A stretch of DNA of 33,605 bases from Candidatus Babeliales bacterium (GCA_019749895.1 JAIEPG010000013.1:1-33605); one strand, 5' to 3'. Counted from the stretch's first letter, positions 15,299-24,465 are shown. Notes: generated by a model from the letters alone, not told the origin. Numbers and translations: made by a program.

Positions 15299-17905
15299 AT
15301 GAATGCATATCAGAAATCAATTAATGAGTTAGAAAAAGAATTGCAAATTGATAGTCAACAAGGATTATCATTGCCAATAGTTCATGAACGGCAAAAATGT
15401 TATGGTTACAATGTTATCACCCAAAAACAAACAACAACCTGGTTGAGTGTTTTAATGAGCCAGTTTCTGAATCCTTTAATGATTATTTTGTTGCTTGCAG
15501 CAGGAGCAAGTTTTTTTTTAAACGAATACAAAGATAGTATTATTGTTTTGATTGTTGTAGTCGTTAATATTATTATTGGTTTTGTACAAGAATGGCGAGC
15601 CGATCGAGCGAGACAGCTTCTAAAATCATATGAAGTCTCGTGGTGTAAGGTTAAGAGATCGGGGCATTATGGTATTGTTGATGCTGCTTCGTTGGTGCCG
15701 GGTGATGTTGTTGTTCTTGAAGCGGGTTCTCGAGTTCCTGCCGATATGCGTCTTTTTTTTGTTGCTGATTGTATGATAGACGAAGCGCTGTTAACGGGCG
15801 AAGCAAAGCCAGTAAAAAAAGAGTGTGGGGTTTTATTGGAGGTTTGCCCGGTTGGGAATCGGCGTAATATGGCTTATGCTGGCACGCATGTGTTGAACGG
15901 CAAGGCAGAAGGAGTTGTGGTTGCTACCGGGGCTGCAACGCAACTTGGTATGATTGCTGCTTTGGTTAGTGAAACAAAACGAGGTTTAACGCCCTTGCAA
16001 GAGCAGTTGAAGCGGTTTAGCTGGCTTCTTGGTGGAGGAATGGTTAGCTTAACAGCAGGTGTGGTTGCTCTTGGCGTTGCTCGTGGCCACGCCTTGGGCG
16101 ATTTGATAACGACTGGCATCGCACTGGCTGTTGCTGCTGTACCAGAAGGCATGTTGGTTGCGTTGACTGTTGTGTTAGCGCTTGGAATGCGGCGCATGTT
16201 ACAGCGTCAAGCTTTGGTTAGGCATCTTGTGGCGGCAGAAACGTTGGGTAGTGTTTCGGTTATTTGTACTGATAAAACAGGGACATTAACAGAGGGACGC
16301 ATGTGCGTTGTAAAAGCTATAACATCTGCTATAGAGTATGACTTTGATCAAGAGAACCAGCGTGTTCTATCATTGGATTCTGAAATTAATTATTTGTTGA
16401 CGGCTTGTGTTTTGAATAGTAATGCCGATGTTGATGTGGTACATAAAACGTTTATTGGTCAACCAACGGAAGTGGCATTATTGGCGGCAGCGCATGCAGC
16501 AGGCATAGATAGTGCTGTGTGTCGGCAAGAATTTGTGCGGTTGGCAGAGCTGCCTTTTTCTTCTGAAAAAAAATATATGGCTACAGTACATCGTTATTTT
16601 GAAGAAGAAGTTCTTATAGTAAAAGGTGCGCCTGAAAAAATTTTTTCATTGTGTAAGCAAAATGCTGCCTTGCAGAAATTTGAGCAACGAATGCGAGAAT
16701 TATCGGCCCAGGGCCTGCGTTTGCTTGCTGTTGCTGAAGCAAAAAAATCTCATATTTCATTAGAGCATGATATAAAAAATTTAGATTGTCTTGGACTTAT
16801 TGGGATCCAAGATCCATTGCGTAAGCATGCGGCTGATACGGTGCGTGAGCTTAAAAATGCAGGAATTTACGTTGTGCTGGTTACTGGCGATCATGTAGAA
16901 ACAGCAACGCATGTTGCTCGTTTGGTTGGGTTGCCTGTTGGGAACGAACGTGTCATGTCTGGCAGCAATCTAGATCAATTGATGCCAGGCCAACTTGAGG
17001 ACCTAATTCAAAACATTACCGTTTTTGCGCGTGTTGAGCCGCGTCATAAAATTGACATTGTTCGTGCTTGGCAACAAAAGAGCCAGTCGGTTGCTATGAC
17101 TGGTGATGGTGTTAATGATGCTCCGGCGCTTAAAGCGGCTGATATTGGTGTTGCTCTGGGCTCTGGATCTGATGTTGCACATGAAACGGCGAGCATTGTT
17201 TTGTTGGACAATAATTTGTCTACGATAAGTGCTGCTGTTCGTGAGGGGCGTATTATTTTTGATAATATTCGTAAAATAATTGTTTACTTGATGACCGACA
17301 GTTTTAGTGAAATTGTTTTAATTGGTTCTGCCTTTATTCTTGACCTTCCGTTGCCCATTACTGCGGCGCAAATTTTTTGGATTAATTTAGTATCAGATGG
17401 GCTGCCATATCTTGCGTTAACGGTTGAGCCTGCAGAGCCTGATGTGATGATTCAAAAGCCGCGCAGCAAAAATGAGTCGATTGTGAGCCGTGAAATGAAG
17501 CTTTTGATTTTTGTTATTGGTATAATTACTGATTTTTTTTTACTTACTCTTTATATGATTCTATTAAAATTTTCAGTTTTTGATTTTGCTTATATTCGTA
17601 CTATTATTTTTACGGCGCTTTCGATTCATACATTGTTTTATGTTTTTTCAGTTCGAAGTATGCGATCTTCTTTTTTTACTATGAATCCATTTTCTAATCG
17701 AATGCTGAATTATGCCGTAGTTATTTCATTTTTGATGCAATTAGCTGTTGTGTACCTACCCTTTTTGCAAGATCTTTTTGATACGGTTGCATTGGGCTTT
17801 TTTGAATGGTTTTTAGTTGTTGGCTTGTCTTTAGTTAAAGTTATTAGTATTGAGCTAGTAAAGCATTTTTTTATAGCAACAAAAAAAAGACCTACGAGTG
17901 TTTAA
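15299..17905 (+). CDS. P2-type cation-transporting ATPase (calcium ATPase-like)
   Basis: The 868-residue protein is a full P-type pump. The N-terminal cation ATPase domain is followed by TM1-2, the actuator LTGE (165-168), TM4 AVPEG (281-284), and the phosphorylated Asp325 in CTDKTGTL. The nucleotide domain follows, with KGAPE and the hinge MTGDGVNDAPALKAADIG. The C-terminal half has about six further helices. TM4 Glu283 and TM6 NLVSD match the Ca2+ sites of SERCA (Glu309, Asn796, Asp800). However, PEGML resembles the PEGLL of Na,K-ATPases more than the PEGLP of SERCA, and the TM5 Asn768 position is Ser (SFSE). Cation export is sure; Ca2+ is the likeliest ion but not certain. The stop codon lies in the loop of the terminator. 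Confidence 0.93.
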   Translation: MNAYQKSINELEKELQIDSQQGLSLPIVHERQKCYGYNVITQKQTTTWLSVLMSQFLNPLMIILLLAAGASFFLNEYKDSIIVLIVVVVNIIIGFVQEWRADRARQLLKSYEVSWCKVKRSGHYGIVDAASLVPGDVVVLEAGSRVPADMRLFFVADCMIDEALLTGEAKPVKKECGVLLEVCPVGNRRNMAYAGTHVLNGKAEGVVVATGAATQLGMIAALVSETKRGLTPLQEQLKRFSWLLGGGMVSLTAGVVALGVARGHALGDLITTGIALAVAAVPEGMLVALTVVLALGMRRMLQRQALVRHLVAAETLGSVSVICTDKTGTLTEGRMCVVKAITSAIEYDFDQENQRVLSLDSEINYLLTACVLNSNADVDVVHKTFIGQPTEVALLAAAHAAGIDSAVCRQEFVRLAELPFSSEKKYMATVHRYFEEEVLIVKGAPEKIFSLCKQNAALQKFEQRMRELSAQGLRLLAVAEAKKSHISLEHDIKNLDCLGLIGIQDPLRKHAADTVRELKNAGIYVVLVTGDHVETATHVARLVGLPVGNERVMSGSNLDQLMPGQLEDLIQNITVFARVEPRHKIDIVRAWQQKSQSVAMTGDGVNDAPALKAADIGVALGSGSDVAHETASIVLLDNNLSTISAAVREGRIIFDNIRKIIVYLMTDSFSEIVLIGSAFILDLPLPITAAQIFWINLVSDGLPYLALTVEPAEPDVMIQKPRSKNESIVSREMKLLIFVIGIITDFFLLTLYMILLKFSVFDFAYIRTIIFTALSIHTLFYVFSVRSMRSSFFTMNPFSNRMLNYAVVISFLMQLAVVYLPFLQDLFDTVALGFFEWFLVVGLSLVKVISIELVKHFFIATKKRPTSV

Positions 17906-17924
17906 ACTTGTAGGTCTTTTTTTT
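17881..17924. terminator. Bidirectional terminator between the ATPase gene and rluB
   Basis: AGACCTACGAGT (17888-17899) pairs with ACTTGTAGGTCT (17906-17917), 12 bp with one wobble. An A7 run lies before it and a T8 run after it, so it works in both directions. The loop GTTTAA contains the ATPase stop codon TAA (17903-17905). The convergent rluB ends at 17944. Confidence 0.9.
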
Positions 17925-17943
17925 GTTTAAAAAATATAAAAAC

Positions 17944-18708
17944 TTATTTAGAATTTTTGGCAATGCGCTTTGTTGGTACGTATTTTACTTCTGGTGCTTG
18001 GAGCATTCTGATTTCTTCTTGAGTCAGGTAGCGCCAGTTACCTTTGGTAACACCGCGTTTGGTAAGCGACGAGTAGGCAACGCGATCAAGCTTGGTTACG
18101 TGGTACCCAAGATGCATAAAAATTCTTCTAATAATGTGATAGCGGCCGCTGTGTAATTCAACCCCAACATGGCGTTTGGTTCTGCCTTGCACAAAATAGG
18201 CCCGATCTGCTTTAACTTTGCCGTCTCGTAACGTGATGCCGTTTCTAATCTTTTCTAAATCGCGCGGATCTAGATCGCGGTCAAGCAGTGTGTGATACAC
18301 TTTTTTTCTGGCAAAGCGTGGATGTGCGAGTTGCTGTGCTAAATCTCCATCGTTGGTCATAATCAAAACACCGGTGGTGTCTTGGTCTAAACGACCAACT
18401 GGATAAATGCGTTGCTTGCTTGGTAGCTGGACCAGTTCCATAACTGTTCGTTCTTGGTTAGGGTCTGAAAGCGTACAAACAAAGCCTTCTGGCTTGTTAA
18501 GCAAGATATAGACCTTCTTTTCAGGTCGAACAACTCTGCCTTGGCAGGTTATAGTGTCGGTAGGGTTTATGCGTTCGCCAGGGTTTTTAACAATAGCCCC
18601 GTTGATAGCGATAAGTCCTTCATTAATCAAATCGGTCACTTTGCGGCGTGACGAGAGCCCACAATGGGCTAAATATTTGGTTAATTGCGTTTTTTGGTTT
18701 GTTTCCAT
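17944..18708 (-). CDS. rluB: Pseudouridine synthase, RsuA/RluB family
   Basis: The family isomerises a specific uridine of rRNA; RluB acts on 23S U2605. From the ATG at 18708 the product has 254 residues. An S4 RNA-binding domain is at the N-terminus (TKYLAHCGLSSRRKVTDLIN). The catalytic loop GRLDQDTTG has Asp108, and SGRYHIIRR lies in the C-terminal half. A GTG four codons earlier (18720) is possible, but the AGGA inside those codons is ideally spaced for the ATG. The size and S4 domain favour RluB, but RsuA or RluE specificity cannot be excluded. Confidence 0.9.
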   Translation of the reverse strand: METNQKTQLTKYLAHCGLSSRRKVTDLINEGLIAINGAIVKNPGERINPTDTITCQGRVVRPEKKVYILLNKPEGFVCTLSDPNQERTVMELVQLPSKQRIYPVGRLDQDTTGVLIMTNDGDLAQQLAHPRFARKKVYHTLLDRDLDPRDLEKIRNGITLRDGKVKADRAYFVQGRTKRHVGVELHSGRYHIIRRIFMHLGYHVTKLDRVAYSSLTKRGVTKGNWRYLTQEEIRMLQAPEVKYVPTKRIAKNSK

Positions 18709-18770
18709 AGGTATCCTCACTACAATGATACCCGATTATTGCCGGTTTGGCTAATGCTAAAAGCTGTAAA

Positions 18771-20324
18771 TTATAGCATTATTTCGTATTTAGCCCCACT
18801 TTTTATCAAAGCCTCGCGGACTTGTTGCTCAGTGACCGTTGAGCCATGGATATCCAGATCATCATCGAGGTAAGCTTGGAGGTCTGCTATGGGCGTAGGG
18901 TCGAGCAGAAACAAGGTTTGTAGAACATTTTTATTGCGAACAATAAGAATAAGTTCGTCTCTGAATTTAATAACCTCGTTGGCGTCAGGAATACTGATTT
19001 TATTAAGATTTGTTTTCATGATGGTTTGAGAGGTAATCATTTTGGCTAATTTCTTGGCCAGTTGTGCAAGTTTTCCCTTGAGGCTGTTAAGCGAAGCGGC
19101 CAGCGTTTCTAGTGAGTTGAGATGGCCTATTAGAGCAGGAAGTGGTGGTGTGAGAAGGGTTTGTAGGTTTTGGAGATGAGTTGGGACTGATGATGTTGGA
19201 TTGTTTGTAACATTATGTTGGTACCGGGCATCGGCAAAGAGTTTGGTAAGAGATCCGAGTAGTTTACTTTTTTGTTCGGTTGTTATTGTGTCAAGAAATG
19301 CTTTTCTAAAAACGGCATTTTGGGCGTTCTCATTGAATAGTGCAAATTGTTGTACATTGCCCACATCAAAATCCCTTATTCTGATGAGTCGAATCAGGTA
19401 GGGAATAATGAAAGTATAATAATTTTTTGCAAAAGCATGCTCTTCGTTTGAGGCAAAAGCTTGTACGAAAAATGTTATAAGACTCTGATTAATCCGGTGC
19501 GCATCATTGTTTGAGTCAACAACGAGCGCAACTTTTTTGTTTTCAAGTTTTATAAGTGCCAGGCCATAGTAGTGATGCGACCCTTGCATAATTTTTATTC
19601 CAAGAAAAAAATTATGCTTATGAATTGCTGCTGTTAGTTCTTCAGATAGGTACTTAAGAGCTGCAAATCTTATGGATTGTATGGCGGGGTTGCCGTGGCT
19701 GTCAAAATAGAGAGGAGCTACAAAATTTGTTTCATTGATGCTGTTATCGTCCAAAAGTATTTTATCAAAGCCAAGAGCCCTTGTATAAGGAGAGCTATAC
19801 TCATCTTCTGGCGTAAACGCAAGCCAGTCTTGTATTGTCATGCCACCGAATTCGGGATCAGTGACCGCTGAAATTTTTAATTTGGTGACCCATTTTTTTA
19901 CTTTGTCTACTGCATACTTTTTATTCAATATTCGTTGTATAAAGTCTGTTGCTGAAAATGCTGGGTTTTCAACATACTTTTTTGCTGCAAGAAGATTTTT
20001 ATTGGTATGATAACCGCAGTAGCCGCTTGGCCCGCTGCTGACATTAAGCATGCGAGGGTTTGCAGGATCTACCAGTTCGCTTTGCAGGGCAGTTTTTAGT
20101 TGATAGACCGGTATTCCTGAAATGTTTTTGTTGGCCAAAGCAATAGGGCTGTTAGTGCCATAGTCAGCGTGAAATGGGTCACCAGCTGCTGTTGCTGGCT
20201 CGAGGTCGATTAGTGTAATATTGTTTGTTTGTAAGAGCGCTATGAGGCTATCATACTTTGCAGCACCTGCAAGCCAACTGGGGCCACAAAGAAAAACTAA
20301 CCAAATAATAATTCTGAACTTCAT
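18771..20324 (-). CDS. Secreted protein with a probable papain-like Cys-His-Asp core
   Basis: The 517-residue protein has a signal peptide (hydrophobic to about residue 20, cleavage near LAGA). Three stretches match the order of a papain-like thiol hydrolase: GPSGYCGYHTNKNLL with Cys103 at a helix start, QGSHHYYGLALIKL with His250/His251 entering a beta strand, and VALVVDSNND with Asp270 on the next strand. I do not recognise a named family; this is fold inference. From about residue 395 the C-terminus is a Leu/Lys amphipathic stretch (LKGKLAQLAKKL, 415-426) also found at the end of the protein at 29443-33030. It could be a deubiquitinase-like effector or a peptidase. It stands 91 bases beyond the sbcD stop on the same strand. 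Confidence 0.75.
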   Translation of the reverse strand: MKFRIIIWLVFLCGPSWLAGAAKYDSLIALLQTNNITLIDLEPATAAGDPFHADYGTNSPIALANKNISGIPVYQLKTALQSELVDPANPRMLNVSSGPSGYCGYHTNKNLLAAKKYVENPAFSATDFIQRILNKKYAVDKVKKWVTKLKISAVTDPEFGGMTIQDWLAFTPEDEYSSPYTRALGFDKILLDDNSINETNFVAPLYFDSHGNPAIQSIRFAALKYLSEELTAAIHKHNFFLGIKIMQGSHHYYGLALIKLENKKVALVVDSNNDAHRINQSLITFFVQAFASNEEHAFAKNYYTFIIPYLIRLIRIRDFDVGNVQQFALFNENAQNAVFRKAFLDTITTEQKSKLLGSLTKLFADARYQHNVTNNPTSSVPTHLQNLQTLLTPPLPALIGHLNSLETLAASLNSLKGKLAQLAKKLAKMITSQTIMKTNLNKISIPDANEVIKFRDELILIVRNKNVLQTLFLLDPTPIADLQAYLDDDLDIHGSTVTEQQVREALIKSGAKYEIML

Positions 20325-20415
20325 TTACCACCTCTTTTATCATTTTTGACCTAAAAATAATTAATGCGATGGTAAAAAAATCTGCTATTTTTTTGCAAGA
20401 GTAACCTAAAAAAAT

Positions 20416-21666
20416 CTATTCTTGCGCTGTCGGCGTTTGCATTGTTTCGTTTAGTTCTAAAGCTTTTTTAATCAGCAGCTCTTTTTTGTCGGCCATTTCT
20501 TTCTTTTCATCAAAATAAGAGCGCAGCATGGTTTGCAAATCCATATCTACTTTGAGTTGAGCGCGGTGCTCGCGCGCCGCTATTTTGTGCTTGGGAAAGA
20601 TACCAACCAGGTACATGGCCTTGCTGCAGGCTCGCTGCAGTGCGAGCACATCAACATTGTCAGAGCTCTCTTCAGGCACATGATACACAATTTTGACGAT
20701 TGCATCAGTCAGGTCTTTTTTGTTGAGTTGTTCCAAAATTTGCTCAGTTTGGTTGCCTTGAGCTTCTAATTTTACTTCAACTTGAATCATAGGGCGTGTT
20801 GTGACTTTGATAAAGTCGATGTTGCACGAACTTTGATTGGCTGCTTGTTTGTCGATAGTTACACGACAAAAACCTTTGTCTTCTTTGCGCTCGCCAAAAT
20901 CTACTCGTTCAATGGAGCCGGAATAGACAACCGGTGGGAAACCTTTTGGGTTGAGGTTTTGGTGGCGGTGCAAATGTCCAAGTGCTATATAATCGAACGG
21001 TGGTATGGCAAGTTGTGAGGGCAAGAAGATGGGGTCGGTGCCAAAGATTGCGCATTTTTCAGAGCCAGAAAAAATACCACTACTCACCGTTAAATGTCCT
21101 GCCAATATCGCGGGAATTGTTGGGTCAAGTTGTTCGGCCAGTGAGCTGATAATATGTCCCACTTTTTCAGACAAGCAGGTTGCAATTTCGGCGTTGTTTT
21201 TGAAGCGATGTTCGCTGTTGGCAACCAGCGTGTTACGTGTTGGCCAGGGAATGCCTACCACTTGAACCGGTCCGTTTTTTGTTTTTATGGTTACCGCCTC
21301 AGGTTTTGAAAAGACATAAAAATTATCGAGCGGCAAGTAGTCAAAAATATCGAGTGCGTTTGCTTTACCAAAACTGAGCGGGTGGTCGTGGTTGCCAATG
21401 ACAATAGCAACTGGAATTTTTGCCGTGTGTAGCTTGAGCAAGAGAGAACACAAAAGCTTTTGCTGTGTGGGGGTTGGGTACGCTGTTTTGTACGCATCCC
21501 CACACAGCAAAAAGAGATCTATATTTTCTGCAACTGCTTTATTTACGCATTCTTCAAGCGCATTTTTAAAATCAAGCAATCGTGTGTGAATTCCCGTTTT
21601 AGCGTCAATTTTTCCATAGTTTTCAACGCCAAAGTGAACGTCCGCGGTGTGGTAAAGCGTGATCAT
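20416..21666 (-). CDS. sbcD: Exonuclease SbcD (Mre11-like nuclease subunit)
   Basis: SbcD is the Mn2+-dependent nuclease of the SbcCD complex that opens DNA hairpins and processes ends. The 416-residue protein has the phosphoesterase motifs in order: DVHFG (residues 9-13), GDAYKT (56-61), GNHDHP (91-96), AGHLT, and GHLHRHQ, covering all metal ligands. Length is normal. The start overlaps the glmU stop by 4 bases (ATGA), so translation is coupled. No sbcC follows; it must be elsewhere. Confidence 0.93.
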   Translation of the reverse strand: MITLYHTADVHFGVENYGKIDAKTGIHTRLLDFKNALEECVNKAVAENIDLFLLCGDAYKTAYPTPTQQKLLCSLLLKLHTAKIPVAIVIGNHDHPLSFGKANALDIFDYLPLDNFYVFSKPEAVTIKTKNGPVQVVGIPWPTRNTLVANSEHRFKNNAEIATCLSEKVGHIISSLAEQLDPTIPAILAGHLTVSSGIFSGSEKCAIFGTDPIFLPSQLAIPPFDYIALGHLHRHQNLNPKGFPPVVYSGSIERVDFGERKEDKGFCRVTIDKQAANQSSCNIDFIKVTTRPMIQVEVKLEAQGNQTEQILEQLNKKDLTDAIVKIVYHVPEESSDNVDVLALQRACSKAMYLVGIFPKHKIAAREHRAQLKVDMDLQTMLRSYFDEKKEMADKKELLIKKALELNETMQTPTAQE

Positions 21667-23141
21667 AGTTCGTTATGTTCCGTGTTGGTTGTTTTTACTG
21701 CGCCCAGAAAGTTGAGTGCTTTTTTATCATTGGCACACGATGTTTTTTTTTGTAATTTTTCACGCATTTTTTTTGCGTAACCTTCTTTGTTTACTTGCTT
21801 TGAACGACCAATGGCTAGGCTGTCTTGAGGGACATCGTTGGTAATGGTAGAGCCTGCTGCAGTATAGGAATCTTTGCCAATGGTAATTGGTGCTACGAGC
21901 GTGTTGTTGCTGCCAACAAAAGCATTGTCTTCAATAACGGTTGGGTGTTTTTGCTCGCCATCATAATTGCATAGTACGGTTCCGGCGCCAATATTAACGC
22001 CAGTACCAACGGTGGCGTTGCCTAAATAAGCCAGATGTTTCATTTTGGTATTAGCGCCAATGGTTGTTTGTTTAATTTCAACAAAGTTGCCAATTTCAGC
22101 ATTTGCACCAATAACAACATTATTGCGTAAGCGCGCAAAGGGACCAACGTGAGCATTGTTTTCAATAATACTATCTTGAATAACTGAGTGTGAGTGAATG
22201 TGAACATTGTCTTGTGTTGTAGTATTTTCTACAATTGAAAACGCTCCAATAGTGTTTTCTTCGCCAAGTTTTGTTTTGCCCAGCAAATGTACGCCGGTGC
22301 CAATAAATGAGCCGGCACCAATTTCAACATCAATATCGATATGAATACTTTGTGCTAATTCAAAACGTACGCCTTGCAGCATCCAGTGTTTAATAAATTC
22401 TGATCGTTTAATTTGTTCAACCGACCACAGCTCTTGCAGGGTGTTGATGCCGCGTACATTGTCGTAGGGAACATTCACCACATGTACCGGTAGGCCTTGG
22501 TCGCTAGCCATATTGATTAAATCAGTAAAATAAATTTCGCCAGAAGCTGCACTTGGTTTTATGTGATGAATATTTTGCTTTAAAAAGCTTTTTTTAATTA
22601 CATAAATACCGGCGTTAATGCGGTTAAGTGCTCGTTGCTCTTCGGTACAATCTTTGTCTTCAATAATTCTTACTGCACCGTCGTTATAACCAATAACGCG
22701 TCCGTAGCCGGTAGGGTCTAAAACTAATGTTGAACAAAATGAGATGATTGATTTGCTTTCTTGGTGTTCAATGAGCAACGTGCGGATCAATTCTTTTGGT
22801 ACGAGTGGGGTGTCGCCATACAAAATGAGAATATCTTCTTGGTCCCATGTTTCTTCAGAGCAGGCAACGGCGTGGCCGGTTCCTTTTTGTTCTTCTTGGA
22901 TAACAAAGCGTGTTTTTGCTATGCCCGACTTTTCAATTTCGTTTTTTACTTCTTGGGCTTGGTAACCCAAAACAAGTGTCATGGGAAGGTTGAGATCTTC
23001 CAATACTTTGAGTGGATACAAAATCATGCTTCTGCCACAAATGTTGAACAACATCTTTGTTTTTTTTGTTTTAAAGCGGCTTGCTTGTCCTGCGGCCAAA
23101 ACGATAGCTTGGGTATTCCAATTGATTCGTGTATTCTCCAT
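21663..23141 (-). CDS. glmU: Bifunctional GlmU (GlcNAc-1-P uridylyltransferase/GlcN-1-P acetyltransferase)
   Basis: GlmU makes UDP-GlcNAc for peptidoglycan and LPS: the C-terminal domain acetylates glucosamine-1-phosphate and the N-terminal domain adds UMP. The 492-residue product starts with VLAAGQASRF (residues 14-23). The canonical GKGTRM of the nucleotide loop is GQASRF here, but the Arg is kept. A left-handed hexapeptide helix covers roughly residues 265-460 (IGAGSFIG, IGANTKM, VGTGVNIGAGTV). GAGTVLCNYDG and VGSNNTLVAPI match the acetyltransferase site. AAAGGAG precedes the ATG. It heads the glmU-sbcD pair. Confidence 0.94.
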   Translation of the reverse strand: MENTRINWNTQAIVLAAGQASRFKTKKTKMLFNICGRSMILYPLKVLEDLNLPMTLVLGYQAQEVKNEIEKSGIAKTRFVIQEEQKGTGHAVACSEETWDQEDILILYGDTPLVPKELIRTLLIEHQESKSIISFCSTLVLDPTGYGRVIGYNDGAVRIIEDKDCTEEQRALNRINAGIYVIKKSFLKQNIHHIKPSAASGEIYFTDLINMASDQGLPVHVVNVPYDNVRGINTLQELWSVEQIKRSEFIKHWMLQGVRFELAQSIHIDIDVEIGAGSFIGTGVHLLGKTKLGEENTIGAFSIVENTTTQDNVHIHSHSVIQDSIIENNAHVGPFARLRNNVVIGANAEIGNFVEIKQTTIGANTKMKHLAYLGNATVGTGVNIGAGTVLCNYDGEQKHPTVIEDNAFVGSNNTLVAPITIGKDSYTAAGSTITNDVPQDSLAIGRSKQVNKEGYAKKMREKLQKKTSCANDKKALNFLGAVKTTNTEHNEL

Positions 23142-23243
23142 CAGACGCTCCTTTTATTTAAGCATAATTGTTCTGGATTTTTTATTGTTGTTTTTATCAA
23201 AATGATTTTACTTCTTTTAAAGGGTGCTTTAAACTTAGCTCGC

Positions 23244-23272
23244 TTGAAAAGCTTTTTGTAAAGATATATGCT
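23244..23272 (+). promoter_or_regulatory. Possible promoter of tRNA-Ser
   Basis: TTGAAA (23244-23249), 17 bases, then TATGCT (23267-23272), 4 of 6 matches. It would give a leader of about 65 bases before tRNA-Ser and possibly read into the cupin gene. Confidence 0.35.
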
Positions 23273-23342
23273 AAAATACTGATAAAGCAAATTATTTTTT
23301 AATTTTTTTGTTTTCTTTGATACTACGCGCACGTTCGATTTT

Positions 23343-23431
23343 GGAGAGATGGCTGAGTGGTCGAAAGCGGCTGCCTCGAAAGCAGTTATCCCGTTAACCC
23401 GGGATCATGGGTTCGAATCCCATTCTCTCCT
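23343..23431 (+). tRNA. tRNA-Ser(CGA)
   Basis: The acceptor GGAGAGA pairs with TCTCTCC. The anticodon stem GCTGC/GCAGT closes the loop CTCGAAA, giving anticodon CGA (Ser, UCG). A long variable arm has the stem ATCCCG/CGGGAT, and the T arm is ATGGG-TTCGAAT-CCCAT. The length is 89 nt. CCA is not encoded, unlike tRNA-Phe in this window. The discriminator base is T where most bacterial tRNA-Ser have G. Confidence 0.97.
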
Positions 23432-23461
23432 CTCTTTTAAAAAAATCTTTGGAGTAAGTTC

Positions 23462-23884
23462 ATGGAGAAAGATATCGTAGTTCCAAGCCAACAGATTGTG
23501 CCTGGCATTAAATATGATCAGCTTGTTAATGTTGTTCCCAAAGACTGGGGCCATGAAGAGTGGATTGTTAACAATGCAAAATACTGTGGCAAAAAATTGG
23601 TATTTAATACCGGTTGTCGCTGTTCGTTGCATTATCACAAAATAAAAGAAGAAACGTTTTATGTTGTTTCAGGCAAAGTTTATGTAGAGCTTGTTGATGG
23701 CAACAAAAAAATTAATCGTGTTATGGAGCCGGGCGACACGCAACACATTGTGCCAGGGCTGTGGCATCGCATTACTGCCCTGCAGCCTTCTGAAGTGATG
23801 GAATTTTCTACCTTCCACATGGACGAAGATTCGTATCGCATTGAAGCAAGTGGCAAAATTGATCTGCGTGAGCTTGGGTTTTAA
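23462..23884 (+). CDS. Cupin-domain protein, sugar-phosphate isomerase-like
   Basis: The 140-residue single-domain cupin has motif 1 as SLHYHKIKEETFYVVSG (metal ligands His57, His59 and Glu63 or Glu64) and motif 2 as GDTQHIVPGLWHRI (His102). The opening KDWGHEEWIVNNAKYCGK resembles the cupin part of phosphomannose isomerase and related sugar isomerases, so a sugar or sugar-phosphate substrate is likely, but the reaction is not known. TGGAG lies ahead of the ATG. It follows tRNA-Ser by 30 bases. Confidence 0.85.
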   Translation: MEKDIVVPSQQIVPGIKYDQLVNVVPKDWGHEEWIVNNAKYCGKKLVFNTGCRCSLHYHKIKEETFYVVSGKVYVELVDGNKKINRVMEPGDTQHIVPGLWHRITALQPSEVMEFSTFHMDEDSYRIEASGKIDLRELGF

Positions 23885-23905
23885 GTGTTACGCATGATAA
23901 TAACT

Positions 23906-24465
23906 ATGAATTTCAAAAAATATCTTTTGGTACTTGGTATTGTTGTGGCTTCGGCTGTGGGAATATTTTTTTTTTGATTCAGCGCAATATACTCATTATT
24001 CATTGGGCTTGGTTGTCTACACCGGTTAAGAGTGCACAAGTTCAGGCATTGCAGGCGGTAGTTCGTAAGCCGGTTATCTATCATTTTTTCAAACATGATA
24101 AGCCTGATCGTGAACAAGCCTTTTTAATGTGGCATAAGCATGATCTTGGACATAATGTTAAGCATTTAGTGGGTGGTTGGCTTGTGTGTGTGCAAGAAGA
24201 GCGCTTGGTTGACCACGCGGTGCGGCTTGAGACGGTGTCATTTTCTTTGTATAACCAAGAAGTTTATCTTTCGTTTACGCAGGCATTGTTTAAAAAAGAT
24301 GATTCAATTTTGAAGAAATGGCAGTTGACTGAAAGCCTTTTAAAGACCTTGCGTGACGCAGGAATAGACATTCGTGCTATTTCATTGTTGGTTGATCATC
24401 AACCAATGAGTGATGAACATCTTGATTTTTCTCAATCGTGGCCTTTAGAAGGTTTTGTAAAATAG
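23906..24465 (+). CDS. Membrane-anchored protein of unknown function, frame broken at a T10 tract
   Basis: From ATG 23906 (or in-frame 23894) the product reads MNFKKYLLVLGIVVASAVGI and Phe, a signal/anchor helix, then stops at TGA 23975-23977 right after ten T (23966-23975). The remaining 163 codons lie in another frame that has no ATG or GTG at its head. Eleven T would join both into one protein of about 185 residues with one anchor and a soluble domain. The body (KKWQLTESLLKTLRDAGIDI, DHQPMSDEHLDFS) faintly recalls GerMN domains; I am not confident of that. Sequencing error, slippage expression or a real mutation are all possible. Confidence 0.65.

Noticed and set aside
15874-16197. Minus-strand 107-codon frame inside the P-type ATPase
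   Set aside because: It is antisense to conserved membrane and actuator-domain codons and its low-complexity Thr/Ala/Pro content is typical of a shadow frame.
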